From contig JBGTEN010000001.1 in NCBI GenBank assembly GCA_041747755.1, forward strand, positions 1 through 64,000: a stretch of DNA of 64,000 nucleotides, read 5' to 3'. A model generated the notes under the pieces. The model saw only the letters and a list, made by a program, of their open reading frames with translations, did no database searches and was not told where the DNA came from. A program made the position numbers and the translations under genes. Position 1 is the first letter of the stretch. Each line of letters starts with the position of its first letter. Below, in pieces: positions 27,751 through 36,555 of the stretch. The stretch is from Aurantibrevibacter sp041747755. GTDB taxonomy: Bacteria > Bacteroidota > Bacteroidia > Flavobacteriales > Flavobacteriaceae.

Positions 27751-28596
27751 TTAGTTTTTAAATAGTGATTGTAGCCAAATTTCGGCAAGTTTTGGCCAAG
27801 TCTCGGCTGCAGGTTTTCCTTGCCTTAGGCCATATCCATGTCCTCCATAGGGCATTACGTGGAGTTCTACAGGAACTTTGGCATCACGGAGCGCCGCGGT
27901 CATGACCAGAGCGCTGTTAGCATGCGAATCATCAGCAGTTACGAATAGAAACATAGGAGGTGTTTCTGAAGTGACATGTAGCTCTTCAGTTAATGTTCTA
28001 TTCTCTCCTTGATCCAAATAAGCCGGATAAATTAAAAGAGAGAAGTTAGGCTTGCTTGATACAATATCCACAGAATCCATCCCGGGATAGGTTTCTTTGT
28101 TAAAATTGGTACTGGCTCTGGCACTTAAGTTTCCTCCTGCGGAAAACCCCAGTACGCCAATCTTATTTGAATCCAGTTCCCAATTCTTTGCGTTTGCCCG
28201 AACAATACGAATAGCGCGCTGCAGGTCTTGAAGAGCCCCTGTTCGCTGATCCGGCACGCGGTAGTGCAAAACAAAGGCAGTATACCCCATATCAGAAAGC
28301 CATTTGGCAATTTCATCACCCTCCAGATTTGCTGCCAGAATATGATAGCCACCACCAGGGCTTATGATGATACTAGCTCCGTTTTTTTTTGTCGCATTGG
28401 GTTCAAAAATGGTTAGGATTGGATTGGATACTTGCGTAATGCGCAAGAGATTAGTCGCCGAATCAAGTACTTGTATTGCAGGTTGTTTTGGAGTGTTACT
28501 GCCGGGAATTTTATCCGGCCATACAGAGAGAATGTTGTTGCTTTGAGAATAAATTTGGCAACTAAAAAGCACAATAAGTAAAAGTATTAACTTCAT
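27751..28596 (-). CDS. Secreted alpha/beta hydrolase (esterase)
   Basis: A 281-residue exported esterase with signal peptide MKLILLLIVLFSCQIYSQ. The fold and catalytic residues are clear: oxyanion region ISPGGGYHILA, nucleophile elbow GFSAGGN (Ser about residue 155), acid in VTADDSHAN and His in YGGHGYGLR. It resembles the BD-FAE/dienelactone-type esterases that in Bacteroidota deacetylate or de-esterify plant polysaccharide side chains; the substrate is inferred. No polysaccharide utilisation locus surrounds it. Upstream on the minus strand, about 190 bp away, is the antiporter gene. Confidence 0.85.
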   Translation of the reverse strand: MKLILLLIVLFSCQIYSQSNNILSVWPDKIPGSNTPKQPAIQVLDSATNLLRITQVSNPILTIFEPNATKKNGASIIISPGGGYHILAANLEGDEIAKWLSDMGYTAFVLHYRVPDQRTGALQDLQRAIRIVRANAKNWELDSNKIGVLGFSAGGNLSARASTNFNKETYPGMDSVDIVSSKPNFSLLIYPAYLDQGENRTLTEELHVTSETPPMFLFVTADDSHANSALVMTAALRDAKVPVELHVMPYGGHGYGLRQGKPAAETWPKLAEIWLQSLFKN

Positions 28597-28783
28597 GTTT
28601 TTTTAGAGAAATATACTCATTTTTGTTGAGGTTATTTGAGACATTGTTTTTGAAAAGGCTAGCAGCGGAATACAGCAATCAAAAATTAAGATGAACATAG
28701 GCTAATCCTGGTTTGTGTTAGCGCTTCAAATGGGTCATATTATTGGCACTAAAACAAAAACATGTTAGAACCATGATTAAGAC

Positions 28784-30040
28784 CTAAATATCATCCAATT
28801 TATGTTTTCTCTTATTTTTTTTAAAATAATTAATTAGTGTTGGGGCTGTAAGCCCATGCAAAATAATTGAAAAGAGAATAATATAAGCGGTAATGGAATA
28901 CAGTTCTAATTTGTTTTCAAAAGCATCAGTTTGCAAAAAGGCCCATGAAAGGTAAAACACGGAACCTACACCACGGATACCCAGAAAACTGATGGCTAGC
29001 TTATTTTTAAAAGAATCTTTAATACCCATCAAACCTGCAAGACCCGCCAATGGGCGAACCACCACTACGAAAAGAGCACTAAAAAGGATGCCTTTCCAAT
29101 CCGTTAATCCCAGGATACCGTTCATGATGGTTCCACCAAAAAGGATGAGCCATACAACAATTAAAAGGTGTTCAATTTCGTGATTAAAATCATGCATTTT
29201 TTTCTTGTAATTCCCACTCAAATTCTCAGAATAACGTAAACTAAGTCCGGTAAAAAAAACAGCCATAAAGCCATATCCATGCATTAATTCCGACAAACCA
29301 TAAACCGCGAACGTCAGCGAAAGGGCTAAAAAACCGTCATAGGTTTTTATGTTCTTCCATTCTTTGAGCTTTGGTATCAGGTAGCCAATTAATCTACCTA
29401 CCAGAATTCCTAATATCACGCCTATGATAATTTTTAAAAGCAATTTATCCCAGAACCAATTACTGAAGTTAAAAGCAGCATAACTTCCCGCTTGAGCAAC
29501 CAATACCGCTAAATAGGTAAATGGAAATGCCATACCATCATTTAATCCTGCCTCTGCTGTAAGGGTAAAACGGATTTTATCCTTTAATTTATCTTCCCTT
29601 TCAGGATCATCCAGCTGCACGTCGGAAGCTAAGACAGGATCCGTCGGAGTTAAAACGGCAGCCAATAATAGCGAAGCCGGAATACTTAGTGTTAAGAAAT
29701 AAATTCCAAAAAAATACGCAGCCAACATGGTCAGGGGCATGGTAATGGCAATTAACAACAGGGGTCTTTTCCAAGCTTTAAATGAATAATCGCTCCCAAT
29801 TTTTAAACCCGCTCCCATTAGAGAAATGATTACAATAGCTTCCGAGAAAATCATCATGGATTTATCATTCCACAAAAATTCTGACCAACCCAAAGGCGTT
29901 CCTAAAAAATAAAGCACAATCCCAATGGGTAATAAAATTATTGGGGCGCTAATTTTTATTTTCTGGGAAATAGAAGGCAACCACGCCATAAATAACGTTG
30001 CAAAACCTAAACTGGCAAGTAAGAGATAGTGGTCTTTCAA
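28784..30040 (-). CDS. Cation:proton antiporter (CPA1/NhaP-like)
   Basis: A 418-residue inner-membrane protein with about 12-13 transmembrane helices. Transport-site landmarks are LTPTDPVLASD and AEAGLNDGMAFPF, the Asp pair of the CPA1 Na+(K+)/H+ exchangers, and a late arginine-rich RGVGSVFY segment. It lacks the regulatory cytoplasmic RCK/TrkA domains of some relatives. Translation appears to start at TTG 30040 (MKDHYLLLASLG); no ATG is available nearby and the protein is complete from there. It lies 16 bp after the GNAT-nitrilase fusion gene and is likely co-transcribed with it. Confidence 0.88.
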   Translation of the reverse strand: MKDHYLLLASLGFATLFMAWLPSISQKIKISAPIILLPIGIVLYFLGTPLGWSEFLWNDKSMMIFSEAIVIISLMGAGLKIGSDYSFKAWKRPLLLIAITMPLTMLAAYFFGIYFLTLSIPASLLLAAVLTPTDPVLASDVQLDDPEREDKLKDKIRFTLTAEAGLNDGMAFPFTYLAVLVAQAGSYAAFNFSNWFWDKLLLKIIIGVILGILVGRLIGYLIPKLKEWKNIKTYDGFLALSLTFAVYGLSELMHGYGFMAVFFTGLSLRYSENLSGNYKKKMHDFNHEIEHLLIVVWLILFGGTIMNGILGLTDWKGILFSALFVVVVRPLAGLAGLMGIKDSFKNKLAISFLGIRGVGSVFYLSWAFLQTDAFENKLELYSITAYIILFSIILHGLTAPTLINYFKKNKRKHKLDDI

Positions 30041-30056
30041 CGGATTAGTTATTTTA

Positions 30057-31586
30057 TCAACTTTGATTCACTTTCCTTAACTCAAAAAGATCCTTTCTTC
30101 GATCCCGTAAATTTTTTACACTTCCAAATTGATTCAATTGACGTAGTAGATCAATATCTACATCGGCAATTAATATCATTTCAGTGTTGGGTGTTGCTTC
30201 TGCTTTTATTCCACTGGCCGGAAAGGCAAAATCACATGGCGTAAATACCATGGATTGGGCAAATTGAATATCCATATTGTGTACCTTAGGCAAATTTCCC
30301 ACACTACCGGCAATTGCTACATAACATTCGTTTTCAATAGCTCTTGCTCTGGCGCAGTTACGAACACGAGAATACCCGTTTTGAGTATCCGTAAGAAAAG
30401 GCACAAAAAGGATGTCCATTCCTTCATCTGCGAGGAGTCTGCTCAATTCAGGAAATTCGGAATCATAACAAATCAGAATACCTATTTTTCCACAATCGGT
30501 ATCAAAGGCTTTAAACTCCGTTCCACCCTGCATCCCCCAAACCTTGGCTTCATCGGGCGTAACATGTAATTTTTCATAGCGCTCCTTAGTACCATCTCTT
30601 TTACATAGGTAACCCACATTATAAAGGGTTTCATCCTTTATTTCGGGCATACTGCCGGTGATGATATTGATGTTATAGGAAATGGCCAATTCTGCAAATT
30701 TCTGAACAATTTTTGGGGTATGCTTGGCTAATTCTCGTATTGCTTCCGACTCTGACATATGATTATTTTCTGCCATCAGCGGAGCATTAAAAAACTCGGG
30801 AAAAAGGGCAAAATCCGATCGATATCCTGAAACAGCATCCACAAAATACTCCGCTTGCTGCATTAGGTCGTCCAAATTTTTGTAAGAACGCATTTGCCAT
30901 TGAATCAGCCCAAGGCGAACTACCTTTTTAACGGTATTGGCCTTTTTGTTCTTTTTTTCGTAATAGATATTATCCCATTCCATCAACACCGCGTAATCAT
31001 TGGAAGCGGCATCGCCATCCAAATAATTCTTAAGGATTTTGGTAGGGTGAAAATCGTTGGAAATCTGAAAATTCAGCACCGGATCTACGATTTCTTTCCG
31101 TTTTACCTTTTCAATGTAGGCCTTTGGGGAAAGGGTATCCGCATGCAAATGGTAATTTGGCATACGTCCGCCAAAGGCAACACCTTTTAGATTCAGACGC
31201 TCAACCAATTCCTTTCGGTAGTCGTACAATCTTCGTCCTAACCGAAGTCCGCGAAATTCCGGCTTTATAAATACATCAATACCATAAAGCACATCCCCAT
31301 ATTCATCATGGGTACTAAAGGTGTAGTTGCCTGTAATTTCTTTGTAGGTATGCAGTTCATCAAATTTGTTATAATCCAAAATAAGAGACAGGGCGCAACC
31401 GGCAATTTGACCATTTACTTTTATAACGACTTGTCCTTCCGGAAAGCGTTCAATTAAACTTTGGATTTGTTCTTCTCTCCAATAGGCATCGGGCATGGTT
31501 GAATAAGCAGAAATCATCGCTTTTTTCAATTCCTGGTAATCATCAACTTTTAAATAGGAGAGGTCAATATTTTCAATTTCATTCAT
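30057..31586 (-). CDS. GNAT acetyltransferase-nitrilase fusion protein
   Basis: A 509-residue two-domain enzyme. Residues 1-210 form a GNAT N-acetyltransferase (acyl-CoA loop in IKPEFRGLRLGRRLYDYRK). Residues 220-505 form a carbon-nitrogen hydrolase with the full catalytic triad: Glu in FALFPEFFNAP, Lys in RYEKLHVTPDE and Cys in GILICYDSEFPELSRLL. The arrangement is a known bifunctional architecture in Bacteroidota, probably coupling acetyl transfer with hydrolysis of an amide or nitrile-like bond, but neither substrate is known. It is upstream of and apparently in an operon with the antiporter, which follows after 16 bp. Confidence 0.9.
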   Translation of the reverse strand: MNEIENIDLSYLKVDDYQELKKAMISAYSTMPDAYWREEQIQSLIERFPEGQVVIKVNGQIAGCALSLILDYNKFDELHTYKEITGNYTFSTHDEYGDVLYGIDVFIKPEFRGLRLGRRLYDYRKELVERLNLKGVAFGGRMPNYHLHADTLSPKAYIEKVKRKEIVDPVLNFQISNDFHPTKILKNYLDGDAASNDYAVLMEWDNIYYEKKNKKANTVKKVVRLGLIQWQMRSYKNLDDLMQQAEYFVDAVSGYRSDFALFPEFFNAPLMAENNHMSESEAIRELAKHTPKIVQKFAELAISYNINIITGSMPEIKDETLYNVGYLCKRDGTKERYEKLHVTPDEAKVWGMQGGTEFKAFDTDCGKIGILICYDSEFPELSRLLADEGMDILFVPFLTDTQNGYSRVRNCARARAIENECYVAIAGSVGNLPKVHNMDIQFAQSMVFTPCDFAFPASGIKAEATPNTEMILIADVDIDLLRQLNQFGSVKNLRDRRKDLFELRKVNQS

Positions 31587-31638
31587 ACAAAATCACTATA
31601 AGCTGCAAAAGTAAGGTTTAATAATAGAACATGTCCTC

Positions 31639-32379
31639 TTATTCAGGGTCTTGATGGGTTTTGGCGGAAGTAGCTACGAGTCGGTTAATTTCTGAAACTT
31701 CGTTCTCGGTCAAATACCGCCATTTTCCCAAGGGGACATCCAAGGAAACATTCATTATACGGATTCGTTTTAGCTGAACTACATTATATCCCAGATACTC
31801 GCACATTCTCCTAATTTGTCGGTTTAAACCCTGAGTGAGGATAATTCTAAACTGGTACCTATCGATTTGCTCCACAACACATTTTCGGGTGACGGTGTCC
31901 AGGATGGGCACGCCCTCACCCATATTTTGAATAAAGGTTTTGGTAATAGGTTTGTTTACCATTACCAAATATTCCTTTTCGTGGTGATTTCGGGCTCTTA
32001 GGATTTTATTGACGATATCACCATCATTGGTTAAAAAGATAAGGCCTTCACTGGGTTTATCCAAGCGCCCAATGGGAAAGATACGTTTAGGGTAGTTGAT
32101 AAAATCTATAATATTGTCTTTCTCTACCCCGGTATCTGTGGTACAGACAATGCCTACAGGTTTATTAAAAGCCAGGTATACAAAGTCCTCTTTAGGGGGA
32201 GAAATAAGTTTCCCATCTACCCGTACCTCGTCTTCTGAGGAGATTTTAGTGCCCATTTCCGGCACTTTTCCGTTGATAGTTACCCTTCCGGCATCGATAA
32301 GTTTATCAGCCTCCCTTCGGGAACAAAAGCCGACTTCACTTAAATATTTATTGATTCGGGTAGTTTCCGGTGCACTCAT
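31639..32379 (-). CDS. rluF: 23S rRNA pseudouridine synthase, RluF type
   Basis: A 246-residue pseudouridine synthase of the RsuA/RluB/RluF group. An N-terminal S4 RNA-binding domain (about 8-60: INKYLSEVGFCSRREADKLI) precedes the catalytic domain with the key Asp in GRLDKPSEGLIFLTND (about residue 104) and the LTQGLNRQIRRMCEYLG motif. RluF modifies U2604 of 23S rRNA (and tRNA-Tyr in E. coli); the specific site in this organism is inferred. Length is shorter than the 290 residues of the E. coli protein because the C-terminal tail is absent. The TTG-free start ATG at 32379 is unambiguous. Confidence 0.85.
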   Translation of the reverse strand: MSAPETTRINKYLSEVGFCSRREADKLIDAGRVTINGKVPEMGTKISSEDEVRVDGKLISPPKEDFVYLAFNKPVGIVCTTDTGVEKDNIIDFINYPKRIFPIGRLDKPSEGLIFLTNDGDIVNKILRARNHHEKEYLVMVNKPITKTFIQNMGEGVPILDTVTRKCVVEQIDRYQFRIILTQGLNRQIRRMCEYLGYNVVQLKRIRIMNVSLDVPLGKWRYLTENEVSEINRLVATSAKTHQDPE

Positions 32380-32492
32380 GTACTTTTAAATAGCTTTTTT
32401 GCAAATTTACGGTAATTAAAATACAACAAGGGGCCACTTTTTAAACGAAGTTAAACTAAAGTTGCGACACCTATTTTTAAAATTATAGCAAC

Positions 32493-32524
32493 AAAAAAAG
32501 GAATTGCTTTCTGGACAATTCCTC
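32493..32524 (-). terminator. Rho-independent terminator of the small helical protein gene
   Basis: Read on the minus strand, GGAATTG and CAATTCC pair around TCCAGAAAG and are followed by seven T's. It lies about 25 bp after the stop of the gene at 32549-32860. Confidence 0.85.
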
Positions 32525-32548
32525 TTCTCAGGGTTGAAAAATAGGGCT

Positions 32549-32860
32549 CTAATTTCTATCCCTGACGTTGCTCTTCTTTCTCGCAATTTTTCTGCTTGCA
32601 CGGTCTTGGGCTTTTTCCAGGCGAACTTTTTCAGCCGGACTTACACTGCCATCGGCTTTGGATCTGCGTTCCAGACGTCTTATTCTTTTTTGTTCTTTTA
32701 CCAGTCTGCGGGTTTCCAGAGCGGTTAACTCACCACTTTGAACCCCGTCTTTAATTCTTTCTTTTTGAATGGCTTGTCTCGCATCCGCTCTTGGGGTTTG
32801 CTGGGCGGCCATGGTGCCAAACCATAAAAGTCCAAGTAGTGTTAGTATTATATTCTTCAT
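32549..32860 (-). CDS. Small secreted helical protein (103 aa)
   Basis: A 103-residue protein with signal peptide MKNIILTLLGLLWFGTMAAQ. The mature part is highly charged and predicted helical. It contains a twice-repeated helix-turn pattern, GVQSGELTALETRRLVKEQ and ADGSVSPAEKVRLEKAQ, where G-x-[LV]-[TS]-x2-E-x3-L repeats. The same pattern occurs in small periplasmic proteins of many Proteobacteria and Bacteroidota, whose function is unknown. The open frame extends to a TTG at 32911 but the ATG at 32860 gives a proper signal peptide. A terminator follows, so it is a single-gene unit. Confidence 0.75.
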   Translation of the reverse strand: MKNIILTLLGLLWFGTMAAQQTPRADARQAIQKERIKDGVQSGELTALETRRLVKEQKRIRRLERRSKADGSVSPAEKVRLEKAQDRASRKIARKKSNVRDRN

Positions 32861-33108
32861 TATTATAAATTTTAGCTTTTTAAGAAGGTATAACGCAGAG
32901 CCAAATGGCAATATTGTAGGGGATAGAAGCTTTTAATTTGGGGTAATGGGGATATTAACAGCTATTATGAGTGGTTTGGTGCGTTGTTGCTAAAAGTTAT
33001 AATCTCCGCCTTGCAAAGGCGCCATTTTAACTACTGCCCTGCTTGTAGGAGTATATAACTCTATTTTCGGATTTTAAGTAAAGAAAAACAGATTCACCTT
33101 CAAGTAAC

Positions 33109-34617
33109 CTATTTTGTTAAGAATACTCTAATATCCTGAGCCAATTGAATTAAATCCGGTTCATGGGTATACATCATATGTCCGCTTTCGTAATAGTGTA
33201 GTTGAACCCGCTCTTTTACGATTCCGTTACGGGAAAAGGTATATTCGGCATCAAAGAAAGGTGTAATTAGATCATAATATCCACAGGCAACCAGTACATT
33301 CATTGCGGTATTGCGCCGCATGGCATCGCCCAGACCTCGGGCAACATTAACGGGTATTGGTTCCCAATATTGGTTATCCGGCACGTTTCTCCAACGCCAA
33401 TGATTCCCTATTTCTTCATTGGAAACAACGTAAGAACGATCCATTGCTACTTTTAATGTTGTAGCATAGTACTGATGTAAGGCCGCTGTATAGGCTGCGC
33501 TGATATGGTAACTTGCGGGATCGCCCAGATGAGGCTCTTCAGAAACGGCATCGGATTCGTCTCCCATAAATCTGCCGTCCAATCTTCCGATGGCCAGCCC
33601 CTCTTTGGCAAGCAGTTGTTTCTGAAAGCGCGGCACCAAAATTTGTAAATTAGATTTTAAAATATAGGCCTTGTCTAATCCTGTGAAATAAGCCAGTCTT
33701 TCAGCAACACCATCCTGCTCAGATTTGCTTAGAAGGGAACCTTTGTATAGTGCTGGCGCATAACTGTCATAGGTGAATTTTCTACATTCCTCTGTAAAGG
33801 CTTCCAGGGTTTTTCCTTGTCCCGCTTTTTTGTGATACCATGCCGTTGCGGCCATACTGGGCAGATACGTTAAATAGGAGGTGATGTTATCGTGAATGGA
33901 GGTAGAACCATCATAATCCAGCGCTTGAGAGATAAGGATAAGTCCGTTTAGCGCCATATTTTCCGTTTCATCTTCTAACATATTGGTAACGGCTACGGCT
34001 CTTGTGGTTCCAAAACTTTCACCGGCAAGATATTTTGGAGAGAACCAGCGTTTATTTTCGGTAATCCACTGTCGAATAAACTTTGCAACAGAAGCGGCAT
34101 CTTCGTTAAGGCCCCAATAATCGGTTACCTTTCCTTTTCCGACTACCCTACTGTAGCCTGTTCCTACAGGGTCTATAAAAACAAAATCGGAAAGATCCAG
34201 TAATCCGTGTTCATTTGTAACCAAAGGATAGGGCGCAGCTCCGTCATCTACCAAAGCATCCGAATTTACTTTTACAATTTGAGGTCCAAACATGCCCATA
34301 TGCAGCCATATTGAAGCAGAACCTGGTCCGCCATTAAACACAAAGGTTACCGGTTTTTTAGTGTTGTCGGATAAACCTTCCTCAGTATAAGCAACAGACC
34401 AGATGGAGGCAACGGGTTCCCCATAAGTATCTTTTAAGTACGTTTCTTTTGCAGTTGCCTTGTATTTAATGGTTTTACCCCCAAAAAGCCCTTGATGGGT
34501 GGTTACAAAAGCTTTTGGATCCGGAATAGGTCCCACAACTTCTTTTTCTTCCTGTGCAATTAAAGGAAGTATACTAAAGAAAACAAAGAGATAAAAGTGG
34601 TTTTTCATATTGGACAT
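33109..34617 (-). CDS. Secreted S10-family serine carboxypeptidase
   Basis: A 502-residue exported peptidase: signal peptide within MSNMKNHFYLFVFFSILPLI (start could equally be ATG 34608), then the S10 alpha/beta-hydrolase fold with oxyanion region FNGGPGSASIW, nucleophile LAGESFGTTRA (Ser about residue 175), Asp in CGYYDLITPFFDAE and His in YESGHMMY. These residues define an intact triad. It should remove C-terminal amino acids from peptides outside the cytoplasm, like the two M14 peptidases in the window. It is the last gene of a minus-strand run with the CE1-like esterase and NYN-domain genes, gaps 57 and 39 bp. Confidence 0.88.
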   Translation of the reverse strand: MSNMKNHFYLFVFFSILPLIAQEEKEVVGPIPDPKAFVTTHQGLFGGKTIKYKATAKETYLKDTYGEPVASIWSVAYTEEGLSDNTKKPVTFVFNGGPGSASIWLHMGMFGPQIVKVNSDALVDDGAAPYPLVTNEHGLLDLSDFVFIDPVGTGYSRVVGKGKVTDYWGLNEDAASVAKFIRQWITENKRWFSPKYLAGESFGTTRAVAVTNMLEDETENMALNGLILISQALDYDGSTSIHDNITSYLTYLPSMAATAWYHKKAGQGKTLEAFTEECRKFTYDSYAPALYKGSLLSKSEQDGVAERLAYFTGLDKAYILKSNLQILVPRFQKQLLAKEGLAIGRLDGRFMGDESDAVSEEPHLGDPASYHISAAYTAALHQYYATTLKVAMDRSYVVSNEEIGNHWRWRNVPDNQYWEPIPVNVARGLGDAMRRNTAMNVLVACGYYDLITPFFDAEYTFSRNGIVKERVQLHYYESGHMMYTHEPDLIQLAQDIRVFLTK

Positions 34618-34674
34618 ATAATTGGTAACCGGGAAATTGAATGTGCTGGATTTTAAGTTGATAAAGGGAATCGT

Positions 34675-35544
34675 TTATTTTTGATGAAACGTATCCGACA
34701 CAAACTCCAATACAGAGGGTAGGGATTCTCGCCAGTATGTCCAGTTGTGCGCACCATCTCGAATTCTGAATTCATGGGGAATTTCTTTTTTCTTTAAAGC
34801 TATATGCACCAGACTATTGCCTTCGTATAAAAAGTCATCGTCCCCGCAATCGATAAACCATTTTACGGATTTTAATTTTTCCGCATCGGTGCTTTCAATA
34901 AGCGAAAGCGCATTGTGGTTCTCAAAGTAGGTTTGCAAATCGGTGTCCGAACCCGTGTAGGTTTCATTACTTCGTTTAAAACGTTCTTTTAGTTCATCGA
35001 GTGATAAAGCTCCAACGGATGCGCTCAAGGGACAAGCCGATGAAAATAAGTCCGGTTGGTGTAAGGCATACATAAAGGTGCCTCCACCACCCATGGAGAG
35101 TCCGGCAATTGCCCGATTTCGTTTATCAGCTCTAATGCGATAGGTTTTTTCCACATGCGGCATCAATTCCTTAAAGAAAAAATCTTCATAGTTCCAGTCG
35201 CCTTTAATTGCATTAAAATAACCCCGTTTCCCGGTATTGGCATCGGGCATCACGATAATCATGGGGGTAGCTTTTCCTTCTTTTATGGCTTTGTCGGTGA
35301 TATGTAATACTTCACCAAACTGTACCCAGCCGGTTTGGTCGTCTCCACCACCATGTAGTAAATAAAGCACGGGATAACTTCTTTGGGAAGTTTCGTAATC
35401 CGGAGGCAGATATATAGCAAATTTGCGGTCACTTTTTAGGATGGCACTCTTTACTGTAAGATTGTCAAATACTTTTCCGGTTTGACAAAAGGCGCTTAGG
35501 GATACAAAAAGCGCAAGCAAGATGGGCAAGGAGGTAGTTTTCAT
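34675..35544 (-). CDS. Secreted CE1-like esterase
   Basis: A 289-residue exported alpha/beta hydrolase with signal peptide MKTTSLPILLALFVSLSAFC. It is of the esterase D/feruloyl-acetyl esterase group: YPVLYLLHGGGDDQTGW provides the oxyanion area, AGLSMGGGGTFMYA the nucleophile (Ser about residue 149), DCGDDDFLYEG the Asp and DGAHNWTYWRESL the His. Members cut feruloyl or acetyl esters from xylan or other small esters; the substrate here is unknown. It lies between the S10 peptidase and NYN genes on the same strand and may be on the same transcript. Confidence 0.86.
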   Translation of the reverse strand: MKTTSLPILLALFVSLSAFCQTGKVFDNLTVKSAILKSDRKFAIYLPPDYETSQRSYPVLYLLHGGGDDQTGWVQFGEVLHITDKAIKEGKATPMIIVMPDANTGKRGYFNAIKGDWNYEDFFFKELMPHVEKTYRIRADKRNRAIAGLSMGGGGTFMYALHQPDLFSSACPLSASVGALSLDELKERFKRSNETYTGSDTDLQTYFENHNALSLIESTDAEKLKSVKWFIDCGDDDFLYEGNSLVHIALKKKEIPHEFRIRDGAHNWTYWRESLPSVLEFVSDTFHQK

Positions 35545-35583
35545 GGGTTTGTTTTTTATTGGTTTTTTATAGAGATTGTGCTT

Positions 35584-36318
35584 TTATTTGATGCGAACGT
35601 AAACCAATTTAAATCGGCCTTTTAAATTTTCCCGCTCTTCTACTTCAAAATTTTTGATGGATTTGATTAGCGGGGTCAGTTTAGGAAATCCATAATTTCG
35701 GGAATCAAAATTGGGTTGTTTTTTTTGCAATAAGCTACCTACATCCCCCAGAAAAGCCCAGCCATCATCATCAGCCACATCCGAAATGGTCGAGGAAATG
35801 AGTTTAATATCTTTTAAGGTTATTTTATCGACGGTACTTTTTTCGGGGGCTCTGGCACCCAATAAATCTACCTCGCTTTCTGCGGATTGCTGTTTTATAA
35901 TTTCGATGTAGATAAACTTATCGCAGGCTACAATAAATGGATTGGGTGTTTTTTTCTCACCAATTCCGTATACCTGCATGCCCGCTTCCCGGAGGCGAGT
36001 GGCCAATTTGGTAAAATCACTATCGCTGGATACCAAACAAAAGCCATTTACCCTTTGGGAATATAATATATCCATGGCATCGATAATCATAGCTGAATCA
36101 GTAGCATTTTTGCCCGTAGTGTAGGAATATTGCTGAATGGGTGTTATGGCGTTTTCCAACAGCACATTTTTCCATTTGGAGAGTTTGGGGTTGGTCCAGT
36201 CTCCATATATTCTTTTTATGGTGGGATTACCATATTTAGCAATTTCCTCCATCATGCCCTTTACATGGGCCGATGGAATGTTGTCTCCGTCTATTAATAC
36301 GGCCAATTTTATGTCCAT
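35584..36318 (-). CDS. NYN-domain nuclease-like protein with OST-HTH/LOTUS domain
   Basis: A 244-residue cytoplasmic protein. Residues 1-140 are a NYN/LabA-like PIN-fold domain with the acidic site LIDGDN, TGKNATDSAMIIDAMD and SSDSDFTKLATRLRE. The C-terminal part (about 165-240) is an OST-HTH/LOTUS domain (DDGWAFLGDVGSLLQKK), a module that binds RNA, including G-quadruplex forms, in other systems. The combination suggests an RNA-targeting ribonuclease, though activity is not proven for this bacterial type. A perfect 12-bp palindrome CAACTTAAGTTG lies about 40 bp upstream of the start. Confidence 0.87.
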   Translation of the reverse strand: MDIKLAVLIDGDNIPSAHVKGMMEEIAKYGNPTIKRIYGDWTNPKLSKWKNVLLENAITPIQQYSYTTGKNATDSAMIIDAMDILYSQRVNGFCLVSSDSDFTKLATRLREAGMQVYGIGEKKTPNPFIVACDKFIYIEIIKQQSAESEVDLLGARAPEKSTVDKITLKDIKLISSTISDVADDDGWAFLGDVGSLLQKKQPNFDSRNYGFPKLTPLIKSIKNFEVEERENLKGRFKLVYVRIK

Positions 36319-36357
36319 AAATTCATTTTAGTTCTCCTGATTTGGTCTGTGTACCGC

Positions 36358-36369
36358 CAACTTAAGTTG
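36358..36369. repeat. 12-bp perfect palindrome upstream of the NYN gene
   Basis: CAACTTAAGTTG is a perfect palindrome in the upstream region of the minus-strand NYN gene, about 40 bp before its ATG. It could be an operator, but no regulator is assigned. Confidence 0.35.
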
Positions 36370-36485
36370 TTGTTTTTTACTTGAAATTCAATAAATTGGA
36401 AGAATTCGTGTTTCAGGTTGCCTAAAAATAATACTTATTTAGCAAATCTGTTTTTTTATTCTATAGCCTATAAATGTTACTAGTT

Positions 36486-36532
36486 AAAAAAACAGCCCTC
36501 CTTCTCCTTGTTTTGGAAAAAGAGGGCTTTTA
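36486..36532 (-). terminator. Terminator of the DinB gene
   Basis: Read on the minus strand, AAAAGCCCTC pairs with GAGGGCTGTTTTTT around a loop of about 21 nt, ending in a T run. It lies about 24 bp beyond the DinB stop; the plus strand also shows a T run. Confidence 0.8.
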
Positions 36533-36555
36533 ATCGATGGTGAAAACAAACTTTC

